64,000 bases of DNA from Streptomyces flavotricini (GTDB taxonomy: Bacteria > Actinomycetota > Actinomycetes > Streptomycetales > Streptomycetaceae): positions 2,002,354-2,066,353 of the forward strand of contig NZ_JAINUL010000001.1 in assembly GCF_020639365.1 (NCBI RefSeq), in the 5' to 3' direction. The notes beneath the pieces are model-generated. The model was not told where the DNA came from, searched no databases, and worked only from the letters and a program-made list of their open reading frames with translations. A program made the position numbers and the translations under genes. Below are positions 49,714 to 57,739 of the stretch, piece after piece. The first letter of the stretch is position 1, and the number at the start of each line of letters is the position of its first letter.

Positions 49714-50748
49714 TCAGTCCTCGCCCTTCGCGTCCTCGTGCTTCGCCCGGCTCGGCTGGACGCGTTTCGGTTCGCCCGGCATCTTCGGGTAGTCCGGCGG
49801 GTACGGCATGTCGCCCAGGCCGTGGTCGTGTTCGTGGCGGTCGGCCAGTTCCAGGGCCGCGTCCAGGGTGAAGGCGTGCCCGTCCATGTCCGCGTGGAGG
49901 TCGCCGAGTTCGGCGTAGCGCGCCGGCATCGTGGTGATGTCGAAGTCACGGGGCTCGGCGGAGTCGATCTCGTCCCAGCGCAGCGGGGCCGAGACGGGAG
50001 CGTGCGGGCGCGGGCGTACCGAGTACGCGGAGGCGATCGTGCGGTCGCGGGCGGTCTGGTTGTAGTCCACGAAGATCCGCTCGCCGCGCTCCTCCTTCCA
50101 CCACGCCGTGGTCACCTTGCCGGGCATCCGCTGTTCCAGCTCGCGGCCGATCGCGATCGCGCAGCGCCGGACCTCGGTGAAGGTCCAGCGCGGTTCGATC
50201 GGGACGAAGACGTGCAGACCGCGCCCGCCGGAGGTCTTGGGCCAGCCCCGCAGGCCCAGGTCCTCCAGTACGTCGCGCAGCTCGTGGGCGCAGATCACCG
50301 CGTGGTGGTAGTCGGTGCCCGGCTGCGGGTCCAGGTCGATGCGCAGTTCGTCGGGCCGGTCGGTGTCCTCGCGCCGCACCGGCCAGGGGTGGAAGGTGAG
50401 ACAGCCCAGGTTGGCGGCCCACAGCACGGCGGCCGGCTCGGTCGGGCAGATCTCGTCGGCCGAGCGCCCGCTGGGGAACTCGATGTGCGCGGTCGGGATC
50501 CAGTCGGGCAGGTTCTTCGGGGCGCGCTTCTGGAAGAAGGACTCGCCCCCGACCCCGTCGGGGTAGCGCTCCAGGGTGGTGGGCCGGTTGCGCAGGGCGC
50601 GCATGATCCCGCCGGCCACGGACAGGTAATACTGCGCCACGTCCAGCTTCGTCAGGCCCCGCTCGGGAAAGTAGACCTTGTCCGGGCTGGACAGCCGCAC
50701 GGTCCGCCCGCCCGCGTCCAGCTCGATGGCATTACCGGATGCACCCAT
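49714..50748 (-). CDS. LigD-type primase/polymerase domain protein (NHEJ)
   Basis: 344-aa stand-alone polymerase domain of the bacterial LigD/eukaryotic-primase superfamily. Features: LSSPDKVYFPERGLTKLDVAQYY, TFHPWPVRREDTDRPDELRIDLDPQPGTDY containing the metal-binding Asp pair, TSGGRGLHVFVPI and KVTTAWWKEERGERIFVDYNQ. It can fill gaps with ribonucleotides or nucleotides at double-strand breaks. ATG 50746-50748 or a GTG nine bases upstream. Divergent from the ATP-dependent ligase 75 bp away; no Ku gene is in the window. Confidence 0.9.
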   Translation of the reverse strand: MGASGNAIELDAGGRTVRLSSPDKVYFPERGLTKLDVAQYYLSVAGGIMRALRNRPTTLERYPDGVGGESFFQKRAPKNLPDWIPTAHIEFPSGRSADEICPTEPAAVLWAANLGCLTFHPWPVRREDTDRPDELRIDLDPQPGTDYHHAVICAHELRDVLEDLGLRGWPKTSGGRGLHVFVPIEPRWTFTEVRRCAIAIGRELEQRMPGKVTTAWWKEERGERIFVDYNQTARDRTIASAYSVRPRPHAPVSAPLRWDEIDSAEPRDFDITTMPARYAELGDLHADMDGHAFTLDAALELADRHEHDHGLGDMPYPPDYPKMPGEPKRVQPSRAKHEDAKGED

Positions 50749-50823
50749 GTGCGCCACGGTAGGCGGCTCCCGCCCGGTGTGCATACCGGGCGCATCGTGA
50801 TGTACCACCGCAGAATCTAAGAC

Positions 50824-51897
50824 ATGGATCTGCCCGTGATGCCGCCCGTGAAGCCGATGCTCGCCAAGTCGGTGGCCAAGATCCCGCCGGGTATGCAGTA
50901 CGAGGCCAAGTGGGACGGTTTCCGGGCCGTCGTGCACCGCGACGGCGACGAGGTGGAGATCGGCAGCCGCACCGGCAAGACCCTGACCCGGTACTTTCCC
51001 GAGCTGGTGACCGCGCTGAAGGAGAACCTGCCGCCCCGCTGCGTGGTGGACGGCGAGATCGTCATCGTGCACGGCGGGCGGCTGGACTTCGACCGGCTGA
51101 CCGAGCGGATCCATCCCGCGCAGTCCCGTGTCGACATGCTGGCGCAGAAGACCCCCGCCAGCTTCGTCGCCTTCGATCTGCTCGCGCTCGGCGACGAGGG
51201 GCTCCTCGACACCCCGCTCGTCGACCGCCGCAGCGCCCTCACCGATGCCCTGTCCACCGCCCGGCCCCCCGTTCACCTCGCGCCCGCGACCACCGACCCC
51301 GCGCTCGCGCAGGAGTGGTTCGAGCGGTTCGAGGGCGCCGGGCTGGACGGGGTGGTCGCCAAACCGCTCGACCTCCCCTACCGGCCCGATGCCCGCCTCA
51401 TGTTCAAGATCAAGCACGAGCGTACGGCGGACGTCGTCATCGCGGGTTTCCGTTTCCACAAGAGCGGTCCGATTGTCGGATCGCTGCTCCTGGGCCTGTA
51501 CGACGCCCACGGCGGCCTCCAGCACGTGGGGGTCTGCGCCGCCTTCCCGATGAAGCGCCGCGCCGAGCTGGTGGACGAGCTCGCGCCGCTGCGGATGGAG
51601 GACACCACCGGCCATCCGTGGGCCGCCTGGGCCGAGGAGTCCGCGCACGAGAGCGCCCGGCTGCCCGGTGCGCAGAGCCGCTGGACCGGCAAGAAGGACC
51701 TCTCGTGGGTGCCGCTGCGCCCCGAGCGCGTCTGCGAGGTCGCCTACGACCACATGGAGGGCGACCGCTTCCGGCACACCGCCCAGTTCCGCCGCTGGCG
51801 GCCCGACCGCGAACCGGCGGGCTGTACGTACGCCCAGCTCGAGGAGGTCGTCGGCTACGACCTCGCCGAGGTCCTCGGCGAGGTCGCCGGATCGTAG
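50824..51897 (+). CDS. ATP-dependent DNA ligase (LigC/LigD ligase-domain type)
   Basis: 357-aa ligase with adenylation domain plus OB-fold. The adenylated Lys is K29 in EAKWDGFRA; VDGEIV, FVAFDLLAL and the C-terminal motif V region ARLMFKIKHERTADVVI follow, then the OB domain with VPLRPERVCEVAYDHMEGDRFRH. Seals nicks in repair using ATP. Faces the polymerase gene, an arrangement seen for stand-alone NHEJ-like ligase/polymerase pairs. Its last 43 nt overlap the convergent flavoprotein gene. Confidence 0.93.
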   Translation: MDLPVMPPVKPMLAKSVAKIPPGMQYEAKWDGFRAVVHRDGDEVEIGSRTGKTLTRYFPELVTALKENLPPRCVVDGEIVIVHGGRLDFDRLTERIHPAQSRVDMLAQKTPASFVAFDLLALGDEGLLDTPLVDRRSALTDALSTARPPVHLAPATTDPALAQEWFERFEGAGLDGVVAKPLDLPYRPDARLMFKIKHERTADVVIAGFRFHKSGPIVGSLLLGLYDAHGGLQHVGVCAAFPMKRRAELVDELAPLRMEDTTGHPWAAWAEESAHESARLPGAQSRWTGKKDLSWVPLRPERVCEVAYDHMEGDRFRHTAQFRRWRPDREPAGCTYAQLEEVVGYDLAEVLGEVAGS

Positions 51898-53282
51898 ACC
51901 AGCCGCTCCCACTCCTCCCGGTCCGGCCCCGTCTCGTGCGGCACGTACCCGGGCCGGGCCGCCAGCCAGTGCTCCACCCGCTCCCGCACCTGCGGATCGG
52001 CGTACGCCCGCTCCGGTGGCTCGACCAGGTGGCGCACCCGCGCCCGGGCCCGCATCACCTCGGGGTCCTCCAGTGCGCACTCGAACAGCGCGGCCACCGC
52101 GCGCGCCGAATCCGTCCGCCGCCCGGCCCGCGTCGCGAACCGCTCCCCGATGGCCGTGTCGGCCACCACCTGGAAGTCGAACCACGGCTTCAGGGTCCGC
52201 ACGGCCCAGGCGTGGTACGCGGCGGCGAACCGCACCGACCCCACGTCCCGGTCCGCCGTACGGGCCACCCTGCGGGCGGCCCAGAGCGCCAGCGAGGTGC
52301 CCTGGCCCAGCGTCGGATTGGTGTGCGTGATCGCGTCCCCGATCGGGACCAGTCCGGTCGCCACCGGCCCCCGCCCGTCGACCAGCGCGCTCCACCGGTT
52401 GTCCAGGCTCGCCGCGGCCAGTACCCCGGACAGCGGTGCGGCGCCCAGGTCCAGCCAGGCCGCGCCGGGCGGAAAGGCCCGCGCGGCGGCCTCGAACACG
52501 GCGGGATCGCGCAGCGCGGAGCGGGTGGCGTCCCGGGTGTGGACGAACAGGGTGACCGCGAAGACCCGGTTGTCGGCCGGGAAGACGGCGCACCCGGCGA
52601 ACGCTCCGCCGGTCACCGCCCAGGGCCGGCGCGGCCCCTCCTCCATCCCCTCGGGCAGCCGGTACCAGCGGCAGAAGTACGCCAGCCCCGTGCGGTGCCG
52701 CTCCACGACCGCCGGCCGGCAGCCCGCCGCGGGCAGCAGGCGCTCGACGCCTCCTCGCCGCCCGCCCGCGTCCACGACGAGGTCCCCCGCGTACGCACCG
52801 GCCGGCGTGATCACGCCCCTCACCCGTACGGCGGAGCCCGTCGGCTCGGCCAGCAGCCCGGTCACCGGCTCCCCGTGGTGCATGACGGCCCCGGGCTCGG
52901 CGCGCAGGGCGGTGGCCAGGGCGCTCTCCAGCACGATGCGCCGGGCCTGGAGCATCACCAGGTCCTCGTCGCCGGGCCGGGCCGGCGGGCGTACGTCGAA
53001 CCAGTCCAGCTCGTGCCGCTCACGGGCGCCCAGCCGCAACATCTCCGCGTGGACGTCGGGCAGTTCCTGCCGCAGGACGGTACGGGCCGCGCCGAGCAGG
53101 GCGTGCGGCTGCGTGGCCTGCGGGACGCCCGGCCGGTGCCATCCGAAGAAGTCCCGGTCGAGCGCGGCGCCGGGTGCGCGCGTATCGCGTTCGAACAGTT
53201 CGGCGGTGTGTCCGTGGCGCGCGGCGAGCAGCGCGGCCGCCAGCCCTCCGACACCGCCGCCGATGACCAGCACATGTGCCAT
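51855..53282 (-). CDS. FAD-dependent monooxygenase-like flavoprotein
   Basis: 475 aa. FAD fold VLVIGGGVGGLAAALLAARHGHTAELFERD at residues 4-33; the second FAD site is VPIGDAITHTNPTLGQGTSLALWAARR near 340-366. Resembles group A aromatic or epoxidase-like monooxygenases of unknown substrate. ATG 53280-53282. The 3' end overlaps the convergent ligase gene by 43 nt; both reading frames are intact there. Confidence 0.84.
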   Translation of the reverse strand: MAHVLVIGGGVGGLAAALLAARHGHTAELFERDTRAPGAALDRDFFGWHRPGVPQATQPHALLGAARTVLRQELPDVHAEMLRLGARERHELDWFDVRPPARPGDEDLVMLQARRIVLESALATALRAEPGAVMHHGEPVTGLLAEPTGSAVRVRGVITPAGAYAGDLVVDAGGRRGGVERLLPAAGCRPAVVERHRTGLAYFCRWYRLPEGMEEGPRRPWAVTGGAFAGCAVFPADNRVFAVTLFVHTRDATRSALRDPAVFEAAARAFPPGAAWLDLGAAPLSGVLAAASLDNRWSALVDGRGPVATGLVPIGDAITHTNPTLGQGTSLALWAARRVARTADRDVGSVRFAAAYHAWAVRTLKPWFDFQVVADTAIGERFATRAGRRTDSARAVAALFECALEDPEVMRARARVRHLVEPPERAYADPQVRERVEHWLAARPGYVPHETGPDREEWERLVYDPATSPRTSARS

Positions 53283-53387
53283 TGCGAGCCCCTCGAGCCT
53301 CTGAGCCGACGAACGGTACGAAGATCAGACCGCTCAGAGCCTGCACGAACCCACCCCGACCGAAACCCGCACAGGCGTCCGACACCC

Positions 53388-54389
53388 CTAGGCCCCGCGG
53401 CCGGCGGCGCGGTGGGCTTCGAGGGCTCGCCGCCCCTCCTCCTCGATGAGGTCGGTGTTGATCGCCACGGCCGCGCGCACCCCGGCCGCGGCGGCGCCGG
53501 CCAGCTGTTCCATGGGCCCGGCCACGTTCCCGGCGGCCCAGACGCCGCGCAGCGCGGTGGCTCCGCTCGCCGGATCCGCCTCCAGACAGGTGCCGATCAC
53601 CGCTCCGGCCCGTTCCACGGTGGCGACGGGCAGCCCGAGGCTCGCCGCCACCCCGGCGCGGGCGGTGAACCGCGGGGCCACCACCAGGGCCGTGCACGCG
53701 ACGGCCGCGCCGTCGGCCAGGGTCACCCCGGCCAGCCGGTCGCCGGCGGTGTCGAGGCCGGTCACCTCGCCCTCCACCACCGTGATTCCGAGCGCGGACA
53801 GCAGCTCCCGGTCCTCGTCGGCGGGCCGCCAGGTGTGGGTCAGCAGGGTCACGCGGTCGGTCCAGTTCCGCCACGTCTGCGCCTGGTGCACGGCGAGCGG
53901 GCCGGTGGCCAGGACGGCGACCGGCTCGTCGCGGACCTCCCAGCCGTGACAGTACGGGCAGTGCAGCACGTCCCGCCCCCAGTGCTCCCGGAGCCCGGGC
54001 AGCTCCGGCAGCTCGTCGACCAGCCCGGTGGCCACCAGCAGCCGGCCGGCCCGTACGGCGGACCCGTCGGCGCAGCGGACGACGAAGCCGCCGCCCGGCA
54101 GCCGGTCGGCGGCGAGCGCGGTGCCGACGGCACCCGCCCGGATCTCGCACCCGTACGCGGTGACCTCGGCCCGCCCCACGGCCAGCAGCTCCGCCGGACT
54201 CGCGCCGTCCCGGCCCAGGTAGCCGTGCAGATGGGCGGCGGGGGCGTTGCGGGGGCTGCCGGAGTCGAGCACCAGCACCGCACGGCGGGCCCGGGCCAGG
54301 GTCAGCGCCCCGGCGAGTCCGGCGGTCCCGCCTCCCACGACCACCACGTCGAAAGAGCCGGTCAGCGTGTTGTCCCTCGTGTCGTCCAT
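53388..54389 (-). CDS. Thioredoxin-reductase-like NAD(P)/FAD oxidoreductase
   Basis: 333 aa: FDVVVVGGGTAGLAGALTLARARRAVLVLDSG (FAD site), redox pair C144-P-Y-C147 in VLHCPYCHGWEV, and GVWAAGNVAGPMEQLAGAAAAGVRAAVAIN (second FAD site). It has the TrxB fold but a CPYC active site, as in the HcpR/ferredoxin-thioredoxin-type or low-molecular-weight disulphide reductases of actinobacteria. ATG 54387-54389; longer frames are noncoding. Divergent from the Nudix gene. Confidence 0.87.
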   Translation of the reverse strand: MDDTRDNTLTGSFDVVVVGGGTAGLAGALTLARARRAVLVLDSGSPRNAPAAHLHGYLGRDGASPAELLAVGRAEVTAYGCEIRAGAVGTALAADRLPGGGFVVRCADGSAVRAGRLLVATGLVDELPELPGLREHWGRDVLHCPYCHGWEVRDEPVAVLATGPLAVHQAQTWRNWTDRVTLLTHTWRPADEDRELLSALGITVVEGEVTGLDTAGDRLAGVTLADGAAVACTALVVAPRFTARAGVAASLGLPVATVERAGAVIGTCLEADPASGATALRGVWAAGNVAGPMEQLAGAAAAGVRAAVAINTDLIEEEGRRALEAHRAAGRGA

Positions 54390-54472
54390 GCATCCGAGGG
54401 TGTGGCCGCCCCGCCCTGCTGACAAACTCTGTTGCCGAACCGGCAAACCGAGTGGCAGGGCGGAGCAGAACG

Positions 54473-54958
54473 ATGACCACACCGAACGACCGGCCCGAAC
54501 CCCCGGCCCGGGCCGTCCCACGGCCCAACGCCGTCGTCGGGGTCGGCCTCGTCGTCACCGACGCGGACGGGCGGGTACTGCTCGGCCAGGCGCACGACGG
54601 CCGCTGGGAGCTGCCCGGCGGCAAGGTCGACCCCGGCGAGAGCTTCGAGCAGGCCGCCGCCCGCGAGCTGGCCGAGGAGACGGATCTGCGGGTGGCTCCC
54701 GGGGACATCCGGATCCTGACCGTCCAGCTCTCCCCGGAGGCCGAGACGACCCGCCTGACGGCGGGGGCCGTCACCGGCTCCGCCGAGGGCACCGCGAAGG
54801 TCACCGAGCCGCACAAGATCCTGCGCTGGCGGTGGTTCGCCCCGGACGGGATCCCGGAGGCCCTCTACGCGCCTTCGGCGGCGGTCCTGCGCGCCTGGCG
54901 CCCCGAGCTCGGGCCGACCCTGCCGCCCGTCCCCTCGTACGACTACCCGACCCCGTAG
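54473..54958 (+). CDS. NUDIX hydrolase with modified Nudix box
   Basis: 161-aa Nudix enzyme. The box is G50-(5)-E56-(7)-R64-E-L-A-E-E-T-D71-L72: the invariant Gly of REUXEEXGU is Asp71. The RELAEE metal-binding residues are intact. GGAG 7 nt before ATG 54473; the in-frame start at 54452 is poorer. May hydrolyse a nucleoside diphosphate linked to X; substrate unknown. Confidence 0.86.
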   Translation: MTTPNDRPEPPARAVPRPNAVVGVGLVVTDADGRVLLGQAHDGRWELPGGKVDPGESFEQAAARELAEETDLRVAPGDIRILTVQLSPEAETTRLTAGAVTGSAEGTAKVTEPHKILRWRWFAPDGIPEALYAPSAAVLRAWRPELGPTLPPVPSYDYPTP

Positions 54959-55041
54959 GGCCGCGGGGGCGGCCGTCGTCCGCTGTGACATCTCCCACCC
55001 CCTCTTGCCAGCGGAAGGAAGGCATACCTAAGTTCTGAAGC

Positions 55042-55314
55042 ATGCCCCCACAGCACCCCACACACCCCAGCGACCCGGGCGCCCCCGGGCTGGTCGACTT
55101 CAGCGTCGACCTCACCGCCCAGGAGGTCCTCCGGCGGGCCCAGGTCATGGCCGCCCTCGGCCCCGACTGGGACCCGATCGAGGTACTGCGCGGTGAGGAA
55201 GCGGCGTACGACCTGCTGTACTCCGGCCTCGACGCCGAGCAGCAGCGCATCTACGACGGTCTGGTCGAGGCCGGTGTGCTCGCCCCGCGCGGGGACGGCC
55301 ATGCTGCCACTTGA
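55042..55314 (+). CDS. Small DUF6400-like protein
   Basis: 90-aa soluble protein: VDFSVDLTAQEVLRRAQVMAALGPDWDPIEVLRGEEAAYDLLYSGLDAEQQRIYDGLV. I associate this with DUF6400, short Streptomyces proteins of unknown role, but from memory only. Starts 84 nt after the Nudix gene and overlaps the next small gene by 14 nt, so the two are coupled. Confidence 0.75.
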   Translation: MPPQHPTHPSDPGAPGLVDFSVDLTAQEVLRRAQVMAALGPDWDPIEVLRGEEAAYDLLYSGLDAEQQRIYDGLVEAGVLAPRGDGHAAT

Positions 55315-55561
55315 CCCGCAGGCGGACCCCGGGCGGCGCGCCTGGGTGGCCTGCCCGAGCTGCGACGACGCCCGCGGCTGCGCGCCCTGCGAGGAGCGGC
55401 GCACCTGTTCCGCGCACTGGCGCTACCTGCTCACCAACACGGGCAGCCTGCTGCACCTGCAGTGCCCTTCCTGCACCCACGTCTGGGTGCACGAGAGCGG
55501 TTTCGGCGCCACGCGTTCCGTGTGGAGCCGCATCACCAGCGGCCCGTCCGCCGGCCTCTGA
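55301..55561 (+). CDS. Small Cys-rich zinc-ribbon-like protein
   Basis: 86 aa with CPSCDDARGCAPCEERRTC and CPSCTHVW. The pattern of two CPSC knuckles around additional Cys suggests one or two Zn sites. ATG 55301 lies inside the DUF6400-like gene and overlaps it by 14 nt; GGGGACGGCC precedes it. No family recognised. Probably coexpressed with the DUF6400-like protein. Confidence 0.72.
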   Translation: MLPLDPQADPGRRAWVACPSCDDARGCAPCEERRTCSAHWRYLLTNTGSLLHLQCPSCTHVWVHESGFGATRSVWSRITSGPSAGL

Positions 55562-55582
55562 GGCCACGACCGCGGCCGCGGA

Positions 55583-57655
55583 TCAGACCCCGACCGGGGT
55601 CTTCTGCGCGAAGTAGCCCCCGCCCAGGTCCTCCGCCAGCAGCCGCTTCGCGATCGCGTCGGCCGCGGCCCGGAGTTCCTCGCTCCGCGGCCGGCCGCGG
55701 TCCTTCTCCAGCTGGTCGCCGAGCCAGTCCCCCCACGCCTTCGAGAGGGTCGCCGCCTCCCGCCGCCCGGCCGGAGTGAGCGTGAAGAAGGTGCCCTCGC
55801 GGGTCAGGAACCCCTCCTGCTCCATCCGGTCGAAGACCGGTACCAGTACCTCCGGCGGCAGGGCGCGGCGCGAGGCGATGAGCCCGAGGCTCGCGTGGCC
55901 GACCGTACGGGTCATGATCTCCACCTGCATCACCGCCCACGCGCCCGCGATGTCCAGCCGCGTGTCCGAGGCGTCGACGATCGCCCGCGCCGTCTCCGGC
56001 CCCATGTTCCGTACGAGTGTGCCGACCGCCAGCTCCAGCAGTTTGGCCGAGTCCCCGGAGGCGCTGGCCGGTGAGGCGAAGCCGTCGCCCATGTCCGTCG
56101 ACGCCGCGCGGGCGGAGTCCCGCAGGCGGACCTGCTTGAGGAAGAGCGCGACGACGAAGCCGACCCCGGCCACGGGAACGGTCCACAGGAACACGGTGTG
56201 CAGGGCGTGCGCGTACGCCTCGATGAGGGGGCCGGCCGCCGCGGGGTCGAGCCCGTGCACCCCCTGCGGGCTCTGGGCCGTCTTCGCCAGCTGCACCGGG
56301 TCGGCCCCGGTGGCCCGGGCGGCCTCCGCGACGGCCTTCTCCAGTTCGGGGCCGAGGGTGTTGGCGTAGATGGTCCCGAACACGGCGGTGCCGAACGAGC
56401 TGCCGAGCGTACGGAAGAAGGTGACACCCGATGTGGCGGTGCCGAGGTCGGCGTAGTCCACGGTGTTCTGCACGGCGATCGTCAGCACCTGCATGCACAG
56501 GCCGATCCCGACGCCGAGCACGAACATGTACACCGATTCCAGCCAGACGCCCGTCTCCGGCCCCATCCGCGACAGCAGGTACAGTCCGACGCCCATCACG
56601 AGGCTGCCGACGATGGGGAAGATCCGGTACCGGCCGGTCTTGCTCGTGACGTTCCCGCTGAAGACCGACGCGATCAGCAGACCGATCACCAGCGGGAGCG
56701 TCCGTACGCCCGAGACCGTGGCCGAGTCCCCGTCCACGAACTGCAGGTACGTCGGCAGGAAGGTCATCGCCCCGAGCATCGCGAAGCCGACCACGAAGCT
56801 GAGCACCGAGCAGACCGTGAAGACCTGGTTGCGGAACAGCCGCATCGGCAGCATCGGTTCCGCCGCCCGCGTCTCGACCAGGCAGAACAGGGCCAGTGCC
56901 AGCGCGCCGAGCACGAAGAGCCCGATGACCGTGGCGGATCCCCAGGCGTACTCGTTGCCGCCCCAGCTGGTGGCCAGGATGAGGGCGCTGGAGCCCACGG
57001 CCACGAGGGCGATGCCCAGGTAGTCGATACGGGTACCCCCGGCGGCGCGGACCGAGGGGATCGTCCGGGCGGCCGCGATCACGACGAGGATCGCGATCGG
57101 GACGTTCACGTAGAACGCCCACCGCCAGGTCAGGTGGTCGGTGAACAGGCCGCCGAGCAGCGGCCCGATGACGGTCGCGACCCCGAAGACGGCGCCGATC
57201 GCGCCCTGGTACTTGCCGCGTTCGCGCAAGGGGACCACGTCGGCGATCAGGGCCATGGAGGTGACCATCAGGCCCCCGGCGCCCACGCCCTGGACGCCCC
57301 GCCACAGGATGAGCAGGGACATGTTGCTCGCCAGGCCGCACAGGAACGAGCCGGTGATGAACACGATCGCCGAGATCTGGAAGATCAGTTTCCGGCCGAA
57401 GAGGTCACCGAACTTGCCCACCAGCACCGTCGCGACGGTCTCCGCGAGCAGGTACGAGGTCACCACCCACGACATGTGCTCCCCGCCGCCCAGATCCGCC
57501 ACGATCGTGGGCAGCGCCGTGCCGACGATCGTCTGGTCCAGCGCCGCGAGCAGCACCCCCAGCATGATCGTGCCGAAGATGACGTTGCGCCGCCGCCGGT
57601 CGAGCACGGGGGGCACCGCGGCTTCGGCTGCGGTTTCGGCGGGGGCAGTGGTCAC
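55583..57655 (-). CDS. DHA2-type MFS drug exporter with C-terminal MarR-like winged helix
   Basis: 690 aa (from GTG 57653-57655; longer starts to 57697 exist). The first about 530 residues are a 14-TM DHA2 exporter: motif A GKFGDLFGRK, motif C GPLLGGLFTDH, motif B LILWRGVQGVGAGGLMV. After residue about 535 there is a soluble helical tail with a winged-helix look: ALPPEVLVPVFDRMEQEGFLTREGTFFTLTPAGRREA, typical of the recognition/wing region in MarR or PadR proteins. A transporter fused to such a domain is unusual in general, though I recall some long Streptomyces DHA2 proteins. Possible roles: sensing drug or contacting DNA/protein. Confidence 0.85.
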   Translation of the reverse strand: MTTAPAETAAEAAVPPVLDRRRRNVIFGTIMLGVLLAALDQTIVGTALPTIVADLGGGEHMSWVVTSYLLAETVATVLVGKFGDLFGRKLIFQISAIVFITGSFLCGLASNMSLLILWRGVQGVGAGGLMVTSMALIADVVPLRERGKYQGAIGAVFGVATVIGPLLGGLFTDHLTWRWAFYVNVPIAILVVIAAARTIPSVRAAGGTRIDYLGIALVAVGSSALILATSWGGNEYAWGSATVIGLFVLGALALALFCLVETRAAEPMLPMRLFRNQVFTVCSVLSFVVGFAMLGAMTFLPTYLQFVDGDSATVSGVRTLPLVIGLLIASVFSGNVTSKTGRYRIFPIVGSLVMGVGLYLLSRMGPETGVWLESVYMFVLGVGIGLCMQVLTIAVQNTVDYADLGTATSGVTFFRTLGSSFGTAVFGTIYANTLGPELEKAVAEAARATGADPVQLAKTAQSPQGVHGLDPAAAGPLIEAYAHALHTVFLWTVPVAGVGFVVALFLKQVRLRDSARAASTDMGDGFASPASASGDSAKLLELAVGTLVRNMGPETARAIVDASDTRLDIAGAWAVMQVEIMTRTVGHASLGLIASRRALPPEVLVPVFDRMEQEGFLTREGTFFTLTPAGRREAATLSKAWGDWLGDQLEKDRGRPRSEELRAAADAIAKRLLAEDLGGGYFAQKTPVGV

Positions 57656-57739
57656 ATCTCGCACTCTCACAGCGCCCCCGCCCCGCCGCATGCGCACTGG
57701 GCCGTACGGGGGACCCGCGGCGGGCCCGTCGGCGCGGGA

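Noticed and set aside
49714..51897. Complete NHEJ operon with Ku
   Set aside because: No Ku-like gene could be found within the window on either strand.
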